This document shows positions 9,372 to 17,392 of a stretch of 64,000 nt of DNA, piece by piece. Numbering within the stretch: the first letter of the stretch is position 1; every line of letters starts with the position of its first letter. The position numbers and the translations under genes were made by a program. The stretch comes from Thermoflexus sp. (GTDB taxonomy: Bacteria > Chloroflexota > Anaerolineae > Aggregatilineales > Aggregatilineaceae), in the NCBI GenBank assembly GCA_020724465.1, contig DYGX01000002.1, forward strand, positions 62,001 to 126,000. The letters run 5' to 3'. The notes under the pieces were generated by a model. It was not told the DNA's origin. It saw only the letters and a list, made by a program, of their open reading frames with translations, and made no database searches.

Positions 9372-12300
9372 TTACGGGAGATTGCTGCGCGGACTGAACT
9401 CCACCTCGAACGCGCTTACACGGACGACGGTGTTGCGCCCGCTGGCGACCAGCACCAGCGAGATCGGCGCGCCTTCCGGGAAGACGACGACCGAATCGCC
9501 AAGCAGCCGGTCATTGATGTAGAACCCCAGCGTGTTTGCGTTGACTCGGCGCAGCGATAGCTCGATCTGCGGGGCATTAAGCGGCGCTTCGCTGCGCGCG
9601 CGGAAGGTCCCGTTTTGATTCATGCCCATCGCGATCAGGGCGGGTTCTTTGAACTGGACCGTGCCGATCGCGCTCTGCCCGCTGGCGTTGAGCGCACCCA
9701 GCCCAAAGCTCACATCGCCATCTGCCAGCTCGCGCTCGTCGTAGGTAACCAGTTCCAGAACCGCGCGGGCGCTGGTCAGCGTGCTCGCCGCGCCCGGACC
9801 GAACAGCCGGCCCAGCATCCCTGGGTCGAACGTGACGGTGGTCGCCCCCGCCGATCCCGCTCCGGTCGCAAGCTGCCAGACGCCGCCCGGCCCGCTTGAG
9901 AAGACCGTCTCCGGCCAGGGGCGCTCGTCCTCGTCGATCGCACCCAGAGCATCGAGCACGCTGGTGTTGGTGGGCGCGTCGCTCAGTGGGGCGGCGGCGA
10001 CGGCACGCGGCGGCGCGGGCGTGCTGGTCAGGAACAGTGTCGGTGTCGGCTGTGGCGTGTCGCTGGGCGCCGGGCTGGGAGTGGCGGTTGGGACCGGCTC
10101 GGTCGGGGGCTGCGCAGGCGTATCCGTCTCGGCGGCGATCGCGGCGGCTTCGGCCAGCGTGCTAGTCGGCACGAGTTGCGTGGCCGTGGGCGAACGCTGT
10201 CCGGCGGAACTGCCCGCCAGACGTTCCGGCAGGTCTTCGTTTTGCATCGCGCGCAGCACGGCCGCGCTGCCGATCGCCAGCAGCACGATCAGCGCCCCGC
10301 CGATGATCCAGTTCCAGGGCAGGTCGTCGCGTGCCGTCCGCTCGCGCAGGGCTGCCTGGGGGACCGGCTCCGCTGTCTGCTCGTCGTCCAGCAAGAAGGT
10401 CAGTTCCTCGCCTTCTTCGAGCGAGGGCGGGGCAGCAGCGGCAGCGCGCGTCGCGGGGTGCGGCGCCGGCTCCGGTTCGTCTTGCGGAAGCTGCTCGACA
10501 ACCGATTCCCAGTGGCGGAAGAGGGGATAGGCGGGGTGCTTGTCGATAAACAGCGAGCTAAAATGGCGGCTGAAGGCGGCGAGCTTCTCGCGGCGGTTCA
10601 GGCGCGTGGCGGTGTAGGTTTCGACTACGCTCTGATACATTTCGTGCCACTGGCGCACCTGATGCGCATAATCGGGGCCGAGCGCGCTGAGAGTGAGATC
10701 GATGATCTCGCGGTGCGCGTCGCGCACTGCGGGATCTGGCTCGTCGTCCCGGCGCGCGGCTGCTTCCTCGATCCGCAGCTTGAGGGCTTGTAGCGCATTG
10801 GCCGTGTCACGCAGCCGGGTCAGCCAGTCCACATACGGCTCGATGTGCAGCCCGCCTGAAGCAATCGCGCGCTTGATGTCGTCCAGCGCCACATCCAAGC
10901 CCTGTCGCGCGGCGTAGAAGTTCCCGTCGGACCAGTCGCGCACCGCCTGAATCGCCATCTGGACCGACTGCTCGGCGCCGCCCAGCAGTTCCGCTGCGAG
11001 CGGCGCGTTGAGCGTGCGCCGCGCCCGGTCGAGATCGGCCGGGTCGGCGACACTGTTTAGCGCGGCTTCGGCGGTCTCCACCAGGCGGCGGCTGGTCAGC
11101 GTGCGGTCGAGGATCTGGTAGGCGGGGTGGGTCGGCGCCTCATCGAACGCTTTCGCGGCGGCGCTCCGCCAGAATTCCGCCGTCTCCAGATCATCGTTTA
11201 GCAGCGCCAGCGTGCCCTGCAGCACATAATGGAAGTAGAGGGCGCGCCATCCGGCGCTGCTGCTCTCGCGCAGGCGCGCGACGATACCACGGCTCATCGC
11301 GCGCAGATAGAGCGTGCTGCTGGGCATCTGCTCGGCGAAGGTGCGGCGCTCTTGTTCTTCGTCGCTGAGCAGGATAGCCAGTGTGTCCTTTTCGGTGCGC
11401 TCCGTGCGCTCAGGGTCGTGTGTTTCTCCGGCAAGCCACCGCAGCAACAGATCGCTGAGCCGGCTCAGGCGCTCAGCCGCGAAACGCTCGCCGTCAGTCT
11501 GGGCAGCGTCAAGCGCCTTGCGTCCGAACTCGCTCGCCTGTGCCGCATCGCCGCGATCCCACGCCCGCCAGCCATCGATCAGCGCATCGGCCAGGCGGGC
11601 ATTGGCGCAGTGACGCTCGACGAAGGCCGTATCTGGGATACGGTTGGCGACCGTTCCCAGCCAGGCCGCCAGGTGCTCGTTCACAGGCCGGATCACCTCG
11701 GCGGTGGCGCGCAGCGTCTCGATGCTCGCTTCGCGGCGGCCAAGGGCGATGTAGCTGGCCGAGCGGTTCCACCCGCTCGCCGCCTCGCGGACGGCCTCAG
11801 CCGCCGCATGCAGGTGCGGATCACGCAGATCGGCCAGATAGGGTTCCAGGAAGTCGTCTACATCGGCGAACCACTCGGACAGGTTGGATCCGTCCGGGCG
11901 GGGCTTGAACTGCGCCAGGGCCGCCAGCGCCTGGTGAATCTCGTCGAGATAGTCGTTCAGCGCGTCGAAATAGGGCGAGAGCGGATCGATCGCGGCGGCG
12001 GCGCGCAGCAGCTCGCCCGCGCGCATGGGGTCGCTGATCGCCGTCTGCCCAACGGCATCCAGGTGCTGGACGATAGCCCTGGCAGCCTGCCGGACGCGCT
12101 CCACGCTGGCGCGCGCTGCTTCGCGCTCTGCTTCGCTCCACACTATCGGTGTGCGGTCCAGTTCTGTTGCGAGATATTCCAGCGACCGCTCGAGGTCGAC
12201 ATAAATCGCGCGCAGGCCGTTCAGGCCGCTGCCGGGCGCGGCCTCGAGCTGAGCGGCGGCGGCGCGCAGGGCGTTGAGCACCCGGTCCGCGTGTTGCAGG

Positions 12301-13655
12301 GTTTGCAGGTCGCTCTTCAGGCGCACCAGGTGGGGGCGCAGCAGCATCAGCCCGGTGATGGTGGATAACTGCTCGGCGATCAGCCATTGCGCTTCGCGGG
12401 CCGCCGGGCGCGTCTCCGGCGTGGTCAGCAGCGTGTGTCCCGCCAGGGCGGCATCGCCTGCAAACAGCGGGTCGAGCGCCGCGACGAACCCGGCGGGTGG
12501 GGGTGTGATATGCATCTGCTCGCCGATGGCTGCCGTGGCGATCAGGAAGCGGATCAGGCTTTCGGTGGTGTGATCGGCTTCGGGCAGCAGGTCGTCAAGC
12601 AGCGCGAGCGCGCGCGGCCAGTTCCCGCTCTCCAAATAGATGCGGATGGCATCGAGATCCGCCTGGATCATGAGCTGCCGCCGCAGGCTTTCGATCTCTG
12701 CCGCGAGCGCGCGGGCATCGGGATAGCCGGGATCCATAACCAGCGCGTCTTGCAGCTCCGCGGCGAGCTGTTCCAGCTCTTCCTGGCTGGCAGTGGGTCG
12801 CACGCGCTTGCGAACCCGTCCCAGAATATCATCGCGCACGCGCTCCAGCGGCTGGCGATATTCCGCCAGCGCCTGGCGCAGGTCGGTGATCGTGGCGTAC
12901 CGCCGTTTCAGGTCCGGATGCACGGCACGGGTGATGATCGCCTGTAGGCGGGCGGGGATGCGATCAGCCTGCGGGCCAAAGTTGACGAAGAAGGCTTCGC
13001 CGTTCTCGTCGGATTCGGTCGCCAGCCGCATACCCCCGGTGAAGATGAAGTAGAGCAGCTCACCGCACTGGTAAATGTCGGTAGCGCGCGAAACCGGCGC
13101 GAGCGCGCCCGGCTCGTCGGTAAAGACGGCGTTGCCCCAGTCGATGACCTTTAGCTGGTAGCATTCACGATCCCAAAAGAGATGCTTGGCGTCGACGTCG
13201 TTGTAGATGACCTGCCGCTCGTGGGCAAAGGCCAGCAAGTCGAGCAGCCGGTCCATGATCACCAGCGTTTCCAGTTCCGGCAGCAGGCGATCCTCTTTTG
13301 CCAGCTCCAGCACCAGGTCCTCGACGATGACCCCCTCGGCCCGCTCGAGCACGATGTATTCGTGCGTGTGACCGCCTACGCGGAAAGTCCCACCCCCGCA
13401 CAACTCGACCAGCACAGAATGGCCGGAGAGCCGCTCAAGCGCGTGGCGCTCGTTGCGGATGCTGACCTCTTGGCCGGCGCGCATCGGGGGCGCGTCCTGG
13501 GGCGCGGGCCGTTTGACGACGACCGGCCGGTCGTCCTGGAGCGTATCGTACGCGCGCAGCGTCTCGCCCGACCGGCCGCGGGGATAGATATGATCGTAGC
13601 GATAGCGATTGTCAAACAGGCTCTCTGTCCGTCGGCCAGGGGGTCGAACTGACAT
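9372..13655 (-). CDS. Giant kinase-TPR membrane protein
   Basis: 1427 residues. The N-terminal kinase-like domain spans about residues 15-275: VVVKRPAP holds the ATP lysine near 47, the catalytic loop IYNDVDAKHLFWD lies near 152, and VIDWGNAVF near 172 stands in place of DFG. The catalytic Asp is kept, while the +2 Lys is Asp and the metal-binding Asn is His. A very long helical region (about 290-1090) with weak TPR-like units follows, then an acidic Pro/Ala linker. A membrane helix WIIGGALIVLLAIGSAAVL is near 1113, then a Thr/Pro stalk to about 1225 and a beta-rich C-terminal domain of about 190 residues that resembles a concanavalin/LamG-like fold. GGAG lies six bases before the ATG. It appears to be a sensor joining an outside ligand domain to an inside kinase. 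Confidence 0.8.
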   Translation of the reverse strand: MSVRPPGRRTESLFDNRYRYDHIYPRGRSGETLRAYDTLQDDRPVVVKRPAPQDAPPMRAGQEVSIRNERHALERLSGHSVLVELCGGGTFRVGGHTHEYIVLERAEGVIVEDLVLELAKEDRLLPELETLVIMDRLLDLLAFAHERQVIYNDVDAKHLFWDRECYQLKVIDWGNAVFTDEPGALAPVSRATDIYQCGELLYFIFTGGMRLATESDENGEAFFVNFGPQADRIPARLQAIITRAVHPDLKRRYATITDLRQALAEYRQPLERVRDDILGRVRKRVRPTASQEELEQLAAELQDALVMDPGYPDARALAAEIESLRRQLMIQADLDAIRIYLESGNWPRALALLDDLLPEADHTTESLIRFLIATAAIGEQMHITPPPAGFVAALDPLFAGDAALAGHTLLTTPETRPAAREAQWLIAEQLSTITGLMLLRPHLVRLKSDLQTLQHADRVLNALRAAAAQLEAAPGSGLNGLRAIYVDLERSLEYLATELDRTPIVWSEAEREAARASVERVRQAARAIVQHLDAVGQTAISDPMRAGELLRAAAAIDPLSPYFDALNDYLDEIHQALAALAQFKPRPDGSNLSEWFADVDDFLEPYLADLRDPHLHAAAEAVREAASGWNRSASYIALGRREASIETLRATAEVIRPVNEHLAAWLGTVANRIPDTAFVERHCANARLADALIDGWRAWDRGDAAQASEFGRKALDAAQTDGERFAAERLSRLSDLLLRWLAGETHDPERTERTEKDTLAILLSDEEQERRTFAEQMPSSTLYLRAMSRGIVARLRESSSAGWRALYFHYVLQGTLALLNDDLETAEFWRSAAAKAFDEAPTHPAYQILDRTLTSRRLVETAEAALNSVADPADLDRARRTLNAPLAAELLGGAEQSVQMAIQAVRDWSDGNFYAARQGLDVALDDIKRAIASGGLHIEPYVDWLTRLRDTANALQALKLRIEEAAARRDDEPDPAVRDAHREIIDLTLSALGPDYAHQVRQWHEMYQSVVETYTATRLNRREKLAAFSRHFSSLFIDKHPAYPLFRHWESVVEQLPQDEPEPAPHPATRAAAAAPPSLEEGEELTFLLDDEQTAEPVPQAALRERTARDDLPWNWIIGGALIVLLAIGSAAVLRAMQNEDLPERLAGSSAGQRSPTATQLVPTSTLAEAAAIAAETDTPAQPPTEPVPTATPSPAPSDTPQPTPTLFLTSTPAPPRAVAAAPLSDAPTNTSVLDALGAIDEDERPWPETVFSSGPGGVWQLATGAGSAGATTVTFDPGMLGRLFGPGAASTLTSARAVLELVTYDERELADGDVSFGLGALNASGQSAIGTVQFKEPALIAMGMNQNGTFRARSEAPLNAPQIELSLRRVNANTLGFYINDRLLGDSVVVFPEGAPISLVLVASGRNTVVRVSAFEVEFSPRSNLP

Positions 13656-13701
13656 GCCGTACTCCTGCCAAGCCGTTTTTTGGTCGAGCTTCGTGCGCCC
13701 T

Positions 13702-13731
13702 ATTGTACGCGGCTCACGCTCGGATTACCAA
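13702..13731 (-). promoter_or_regulatory. Predicted promoter of the kinase-TPR cluster
   Basis: Minus strand TTGGTA (13726-13731), an 18-base spacer, then TACAAT (13702-13707). Transcription would start about 40 bases upstream of the ATG at 13655. Confidence 0.5.
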
Positions 13732-13754
13732 CACGCACGGCAGAAAGCGTTTAC

Positions 13755-14936
13755 TCAGCGGCCCCACCCGGCGACGTGCTGCGCGGCGGTAGACGCCAGC
13801 AGCGCAATCTGCCACATCCCGACGCGCAGCGGCTGGAGGTTGATGTATTCGTCTGGGCGATGCGAGTTCCCCCCGGTCGTCATACCGACTGTTACGGCTG
13901 GCAGTCCGCAGGCCAGAAGCGCGTTGGCGTCGGTGCTGCCGGTTTCGAAGCGCGCTTTGTGTCCGGCGGTCCGCAGCGCGGCGGAGGCAAGCTGCACCAG
14001 GGGATGGTCGACCGGTATCCGTCCGCTTGGCCGATCCCCGACCACGTCGATCGCGAACGCGACGCTTGGGCGCGCAGCACCGGTGACGATCTCGCGGATA
14101 TTCGATTCCAGTGCAGCAAGCGCGGTGGGGTCTTCGGAGCGCAGATCGAGGTACAGCTCGGCATGTGAAGCCAGGCTGTTGACCGACTGTCCGCCGCTGA
14201 TCAGGCCGATGTTGTAGGTGGTGCGCGGGTGGCGCGGCGGTGCCAGCGTGATCATGCGCGCGCCGGCGGCGATCAGCTCGTGGATGGCGTTGGGCTGTCC
14301 GAAGTGCGTCCAACTGTGCCCGCCCGCCGTGCGGCAGGTGATGCGCAGGCGTCGGACTGCGATCCCTGCATGGTAGATCCGGCCCAGCGCCATGCCTTCC
14401 AGCACGATGCCTGCGCCGAGACGGCTGCCGAGCCGCTCCCAGACGGCGCGGATGCCGTCCAGATTGCCCAGGCCCTCTTCGCGCGTGTTGGCGACCAGCC
14501 ACACATCGCTATTCGGCCGGAAGCCGGCAGCAGCCCACAGCCGCAGCAGGCTCAACAGCCCGGCGACGCCCAGACTGTTGTCTCCCAGGCCCGGCCCGTA
14601 GATGCGCTGGTCGTCGTGCCGGATCGTCAGGTCGGCATCAGCCGGGAAGACCGTGTCCGTGTGTGCCGAAATCAGCAGGGCGGGGGCGTCCGGGTTGTGC
14701 CCCGGCCAGCGACCGTACACGTTTTCCACATCATCTCGCGCAACGTCCGACAGGCCGGCGGCGGAGAATCGCTGCGCGACATATGCCGCGCGAGCGGCCT
14801 CGGAGAAAGTCGGCGCTGGAATCTGCTGGATCGCGATGGCATCTTGCAGCAGGGTGTCGATGTCGAGCGCAGCCTGCATCACCCGCGCAGCAGGCGAGGC
14901 GAGAAATGCGCGCACGCTAGCCTCTCCACCGGTCAT
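13755..14936 (-). CDS. M20 family metallopeptidase
   Basis: 393-residue zinc hydrolase of the M20 clan (peptidase T/dipeptidase/ArgE group), cytosolic. Metal-site motifs are ISAHTDTVF (first His/Asp), GPGLGDNSLGVAGLL (bridging Asp), TREEGLG (catalytic Glu pair) and, near the C-terminus, GGNSHRPDEYIN (last His). The dimerisation domain between the two halves begins near GIAVRRLRITCRTAGGHSW. GAGGG lies nine bases before the ATG. The 19-base gap from the upstream side of the transaldolase gene suggests co-transcription, with this gene first or the two read through. The exact substrate, a dipeptide, tripeptide or acylated amino acid, is not resolved. Confidence 0.88.
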   Translation of the reverse strand: MTGGEASVRAFLASPAARVMQAALDIDTLLQDAIAIQQIPAPTFSEAARAAYVAQRFSAAGLSDVARDDVENVYGRWPGHNPDAPALLISAHTDTVFPADADLTIRHDDQRIYGPGLGDNSLGVAGLLSLLRLWAAAGFRPNSDVWLVANTREEGLGNLDGIRAVWERLGSRLGAGIVLEGMALGRIYHAGIAVRRLRITCRTAGGHSWTHFGQPNAIHELIAAGARMITLAPPRHPRTTYNIGLISGGQSVNSLASHAELYLDLRSEDPTALAALESNIREIVTGAARPSVAFAIDVVGDRPSGRIPVDHPLVQLASAALRTAGHKARFETGSTDANALLACGLPAVTVGMTTGGNSHRPDEYINLQPLRVGMWQIALLASTAAQHVAGWGR

Positions 14937-14955
14937 CGAACAGCCCTCGTGTGGA

Positions 14956-15588
14956 CTAACCCGGCAAATGTTGGCCGAAATCTGCGATATCGCGCCGGGT
15001 CAGGTCGTGCTCTCCCAGCGCAAGAATCAGGTCAAGCGGCAGCGTGATATGCTGGATGCCGACAGCCAGTGCCTCGATCACATCGTCGACGGATTTGAAG
15101 CTGGCAGCCAGGATCAGCGTCTGGGTGTCGCGCACGGCGTCTACAATGCGCTTGAGCACGAGCGGCGCATCGGGGACATCGCGCTTGAGCCGGCTGTAAT
15201 ACGGGATGGCGAAGCTGGCCCGGACCTGTGCCGCGAGGAACGCCTGCGCGGGACTGTAGATCGCGGTCATCGCGCACTCGATCCCGGCCGGGATCAGGCG
15301 CGAGACCATCGCCAGGTTCTCGGTGGTGGAAGGGACCTTCAGCAGCACTTTGTCGGGCCGGATCTTGTACGCGGCCCAGGCTTCGTCTGTGCGCGCCTCG
15401 ACCGTGTCCGCGGTGAGCTGGTAGAACACGTGCCCGTCCACAATCTCGGCCAGCTCACTGAGCACTTCGAGACCGGGGCGGCCGGTCTGTGCGATCAGCT
15501 TGGGATTGGTCGTCACTCCGGCGATGAACCCGAGTTCCTGCGCGCGCCTCGCGTCGTCGGGGTTGGCAGAATCCAGGTAAATCCCCAT
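14956..15588 (-). CDS. Small transaldolase / fructose-6-phosphate aldolase family protein
   Basis: 210 residues, the usual size of the short TalC/Fsa group. It opens with MGIYLDSANPDDARRAQ and GVTTNPKLIA, and the Schiff-base lysine is in DKVLLKVPST (about residue 87). ECAMTAIYSPAQAFLA and the C-terminal phosphate-binding AASFKSVDDVIEAL/ITLP segments complete the barrel. It would move a dihydroxyacetone unit in the pentose phosphate pathway or cleave fructose 6-phosphate; these two activities cannot be told apart here. AAAGGAG precedes the ATG by six bases. Confidence 0.88.
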   Translation of the reverse strand: MGIYLDSANPDDARRAQELGFIAGVTTNPKLIAQTGRPGLEVLSELAEIVDGHVFYQLTADTVEARTDEAWAAYKIRPDKVLLKVPSTTENLAMVSRLIPAGIECAMTAIYSPAQAFLAAQVRASFAIPYYSRLKRDVPDAPLVLKRIVDAVRDTQTLILAASFKSVDDVIEALAVGIQHITLPLDLILALGEHDLTRRDIADFGQHLPG

Positions 15589-15941
15589 GCTGCACTCCTT
15601 TATCCGTGTCCAGAATCGATTCGCCTGCGCTCGCCATCATTATGCCGTAAGACCCAGATTCGCGCTGACCCGTCCTCGTTCGAATGTGCCTGCGGGTCGA
15701 GATTTCCCACGCATCCGGCACAATGTGGGAAAGGGTGGGTAAATTGCATGTGCCGAGTGTTAAGATCACCGCCTGAGGAATCACAAAGAATAAAGGCACA
15801 CAGAATGAGGGCGGGGCCGATATATGGGGGGATCACTGCCGCCCTGGCACCATCTGTAGGTGTCGTGACCCTTGGACGTTCTTGCGCGCCCGGCTGTGTG
15901 GGTTGAAGTGGCCGGCGTCGGGCGGGCAAGACAGGCTCGAC
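15589..15941. other. Intergenic region between divergent genes
   Basis: About 350 bases between the divergent transaldolase and response-regulator genes. The short frames here have no ribosome site and no family resemblance, so I treat it as non-coding. It should hold the control region of both genes. The plus-strand promoter is clear (next entry), whereas the minus-strand promoter for the transaldolase is not. Confidence 0.5.
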
Positions 15942-15969
15942 TTGTCTGTCTGTGAACTGTCATTATAAT
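15942..15969 (+). promoter_or_regulatory. Promoter of the response-regulator gene
   Basis: TTGTCT (15942-15947), a 16-base spacer, then TATAAT (15964-15969), about 73 bases upstream of the chosen ATG at 16043. Confidence 0.6.
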
Positions 15970-16042
15970 GGCGGGTTAAGCAATGTTAAAGAGGCGCGCG
16001 CAGCGGCACGGCGCGCAGACAGATACGGCACGAGGGGGACGT

Positions 16043-16735
16043 ATGGGGGCGACGAGTGTCTTACTCATTGAGAGCGCTCGCACAAACGGGATATCGTTTG
16101 CTGACGCCCTGAAAAGCAGATACCAGGTGCGCATCGCCCACTCGGGCAAACAAGGTCTGGCGATGGTGCAGGCCAACCGTCCGGATGTGGTTGTACTGGA
16201 CGCCGCTTCTCTGCGGACATCCGGCAACCGCATCGTAGCCCGCCTGCGCGCCCTGTCCGGCGAGCTACCGATCATTCACATCCGGCCCAGCGATAAGGCT
16301 GGCGGAGAGAGCGCGGCGGACGTGCTGCTGGTGCCCCCCTTTACCGCACGCAAGCTAATCAACCGCATCGAGCGCTTCGCGTCCTCTGCCCAGGGCGACC
16401 GCCTGGAAGTCGGCCCGTTTTGTCTGAGCCGCCAGCAACAGACCCTGACGACGCCCACAACCGAGAAGAAACTGACCCCCAAGCTCGTGGCGCTGATGGA
16501 ACTGTTCATGCAGAACCCGAATGTGACGCTGGAACGGCGCCACATCATGCAGGCGATCTGGAACACCGACTACATGGGTGACACGCGCACGCTGGACGTG
16601 CACATCCGATGGATCCGCAAGGTGGTTGAGCCGGACCCGCGCAAACCGCAGTATATCCAGACGGTGCGTGGGGTGGGGTATCGCTTCAGCCTGCCGACTG
16701 AGGGTGACGCAGCGTCTCCGGCCTCTGCCAGTTAG
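16043..16735 (+). CDS. OmpR-type winged-helix regulator with degenerate receiver
   Basis: 230 residues from ATG 16043, chosen because GAGGGGG lies four bases upstream; a longer frame from 15983 has no such site. The receiver-like half (about 1-118) has LLIESA where two acidic residues are expected, VVLDAASL with the candidate phospho-Asp, and lacks the usual KP motif. The C-terminal DNA-binding half (about 125-220) is well preserved, with KLTPKLVALMELFMQNPN, TLDVHIRWIRKVVEPDP and QTVRGVGYRF typical of the OmpR/PhoB winged helix. No kinase gene is adjacent on this strand. It may bind DNA without being phosphorylated. Confidence 0.85.
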   Translation: MGATSVLLIESARTNGISFADALKSRYQVRIAHSGKQGLAMVQANRPDVVVLDAASLRTSGNRIVARLRALSGELPIIHIRPSDKAGGESAADVLLVPPFTARKLINRIERFASSAQGDRLEVGPFCLSRQQQTLTTPTTEKKLTPKLVALMELFMQNPNVTLERRHIMQAIWNTDYMGDTRTLDVHIRWIRKVVEPDPRKPQYIQTVRGVGYRFSLPTEGDAASPASAS

Positions 16736-16764
16736 CGCATTGCGCATCTTTGTAACTCAAACAC

Positions 16765-16790
16765 AAAAAGGCATCCCGCAAGGATGCCTT
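16765..16790 (-). terminator. Rho-independent terminator of rpsT
   Basis: On the minus strand AAGGCATCC pairs with GGATGCCTT around a four-base loop and is followed by a T run. It lies 38 bases after the rpsT stop. The plus side has no T run. Confidence 0.85.
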
Positions 16791-16828
16791 GATTGTCAGA
16801 GTCGCAAGTCAGCCGCAGAGCTTACCGG

Positions 16829-17101
16829 TTAGCGCTGAGCCTCAAGCTGGGCCAGTCGTTTCATCAAGCGGCTCTTGCGACGTGCGACATTGTTCTTGTG
16901 CAGCACGCCCTTATTGGCCGCCTTATCGAGCGCCCGGATCGCGTCGATCGTCGCCTGGCGCGCCTGTTCAATGTCCCCGGCCTGAATCGCGGCCTGAGCC
17001 TGCTTGTACTCGGTGCGCGTGCGCGAGCGCCACATCCGATTGCGAAGGCGCTTCTTCTCGTTGCTGCGAATACGCTTGAGTGCAGACTTGTGATTAGCCA
17101 A
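16829..17101 (-). CDS. rpsT: 30S ribosomal protein S20
   Basis: 90 residues, the usual length. S20 binds 16S rRNA early in small-subunit assembly. It is Lys/Arg-rich and helical, with ANHKSALKRIRSNEKKRLRN at the N-terminus and KGVLHKNNVARRKSRLMKRL at the C-terminus. The start is TTG at 17101: GGAGAC lies six bases upstream, and the family always begins at this A-N-H-K point. The longer frame to 17158 would add 19 unconserved residues. A promoter at 17149-17177 and a terminator at 16765-16790 make it a single-gene unit. Confidence 0.96.
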   Translation of the reverse strand: MANHKSALKRIRSNEKKRLRNRMWRSRTRTEYKQAQAAIQAGDIEQARQATIDAIRALDKAANKGVLHKNNVARRKSRLMKRLAQLEAQR

Positions 17102-17148
17102 CAGTAAGTCTCCAGTCGTGCTACGGTTTCGGACTGACAAGCAAGCGC

Positions 17149-17177
17149 ATTGTACCAAAACGCCGGGTGGTTGTCCA
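17149..17177 (-). promoter_or_regulatory. Promoter of rpsT
   Basis: Minus strand TGGACA (17172-17177), a 17-base spacer, then TACAAT (17149-17154). The leader to the TTG start is about 40 bases. Confidence 0.75.
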
Positions 17178-17244
17178 GAGCCGCTTGCGGTTTGTGCGAG
17201 GGAGATGCTCCGCGCTCAATTCCGGCAGCGGCGTCCGGATCAAG

Positions 17245-17327
17245 TAGGGCAGGTGAGATTCGAACTCACACGAGGTTCCCCTCAGCGGATTTTAAGTCCG
17301 CGGCGTCTACCGTTCCGCCACTGCCCC
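17245..17327 (-). tRNA. tRNA-Leu (anticodon TAA)
   Basis: Acceptor GGGGCAG pairs with CTGCCCT, leaving a G-U pair at position 1-72. The D arm begins TGGCGGAA, as is usual for Leu. Anticodon stem GCGGA/TCCGC encloses CTTAAAA (anticodon TAA). A long variable arm (class II) is followed by T arm GTGAG-TTCGAAT-CTCAC and discriminator A. CCA is not encoded. Confidence 0.96.
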
Positions 17328-17358
17328 GTCACGCCGTCTCGCGTGTTGAGCGTTTCAC

Positions 17359-17387
17359 AGTGTAGCATGTCACCCGGCGAGCGTCAA
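17359..17387 (-). promoter_or_regulatory. Promoter of tRNA-Leu
   Basis: Minus strand TTGACG (17382-17387), a 17-base spacer, then TACACT (17359-17364), about 31 bases ahead of the mature tRNA. The -35 lies just after the stop of the histidine-kinase-like gene. Confidence 0.8.
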
Positions 17388-17392
17388 TCCGA

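Noticed and set aside
15600-15929. 109-residue minus-strand frame in the divergent gap
   Set aside because: It has no ribosome site, odd composition, and spans the expected promoter area.
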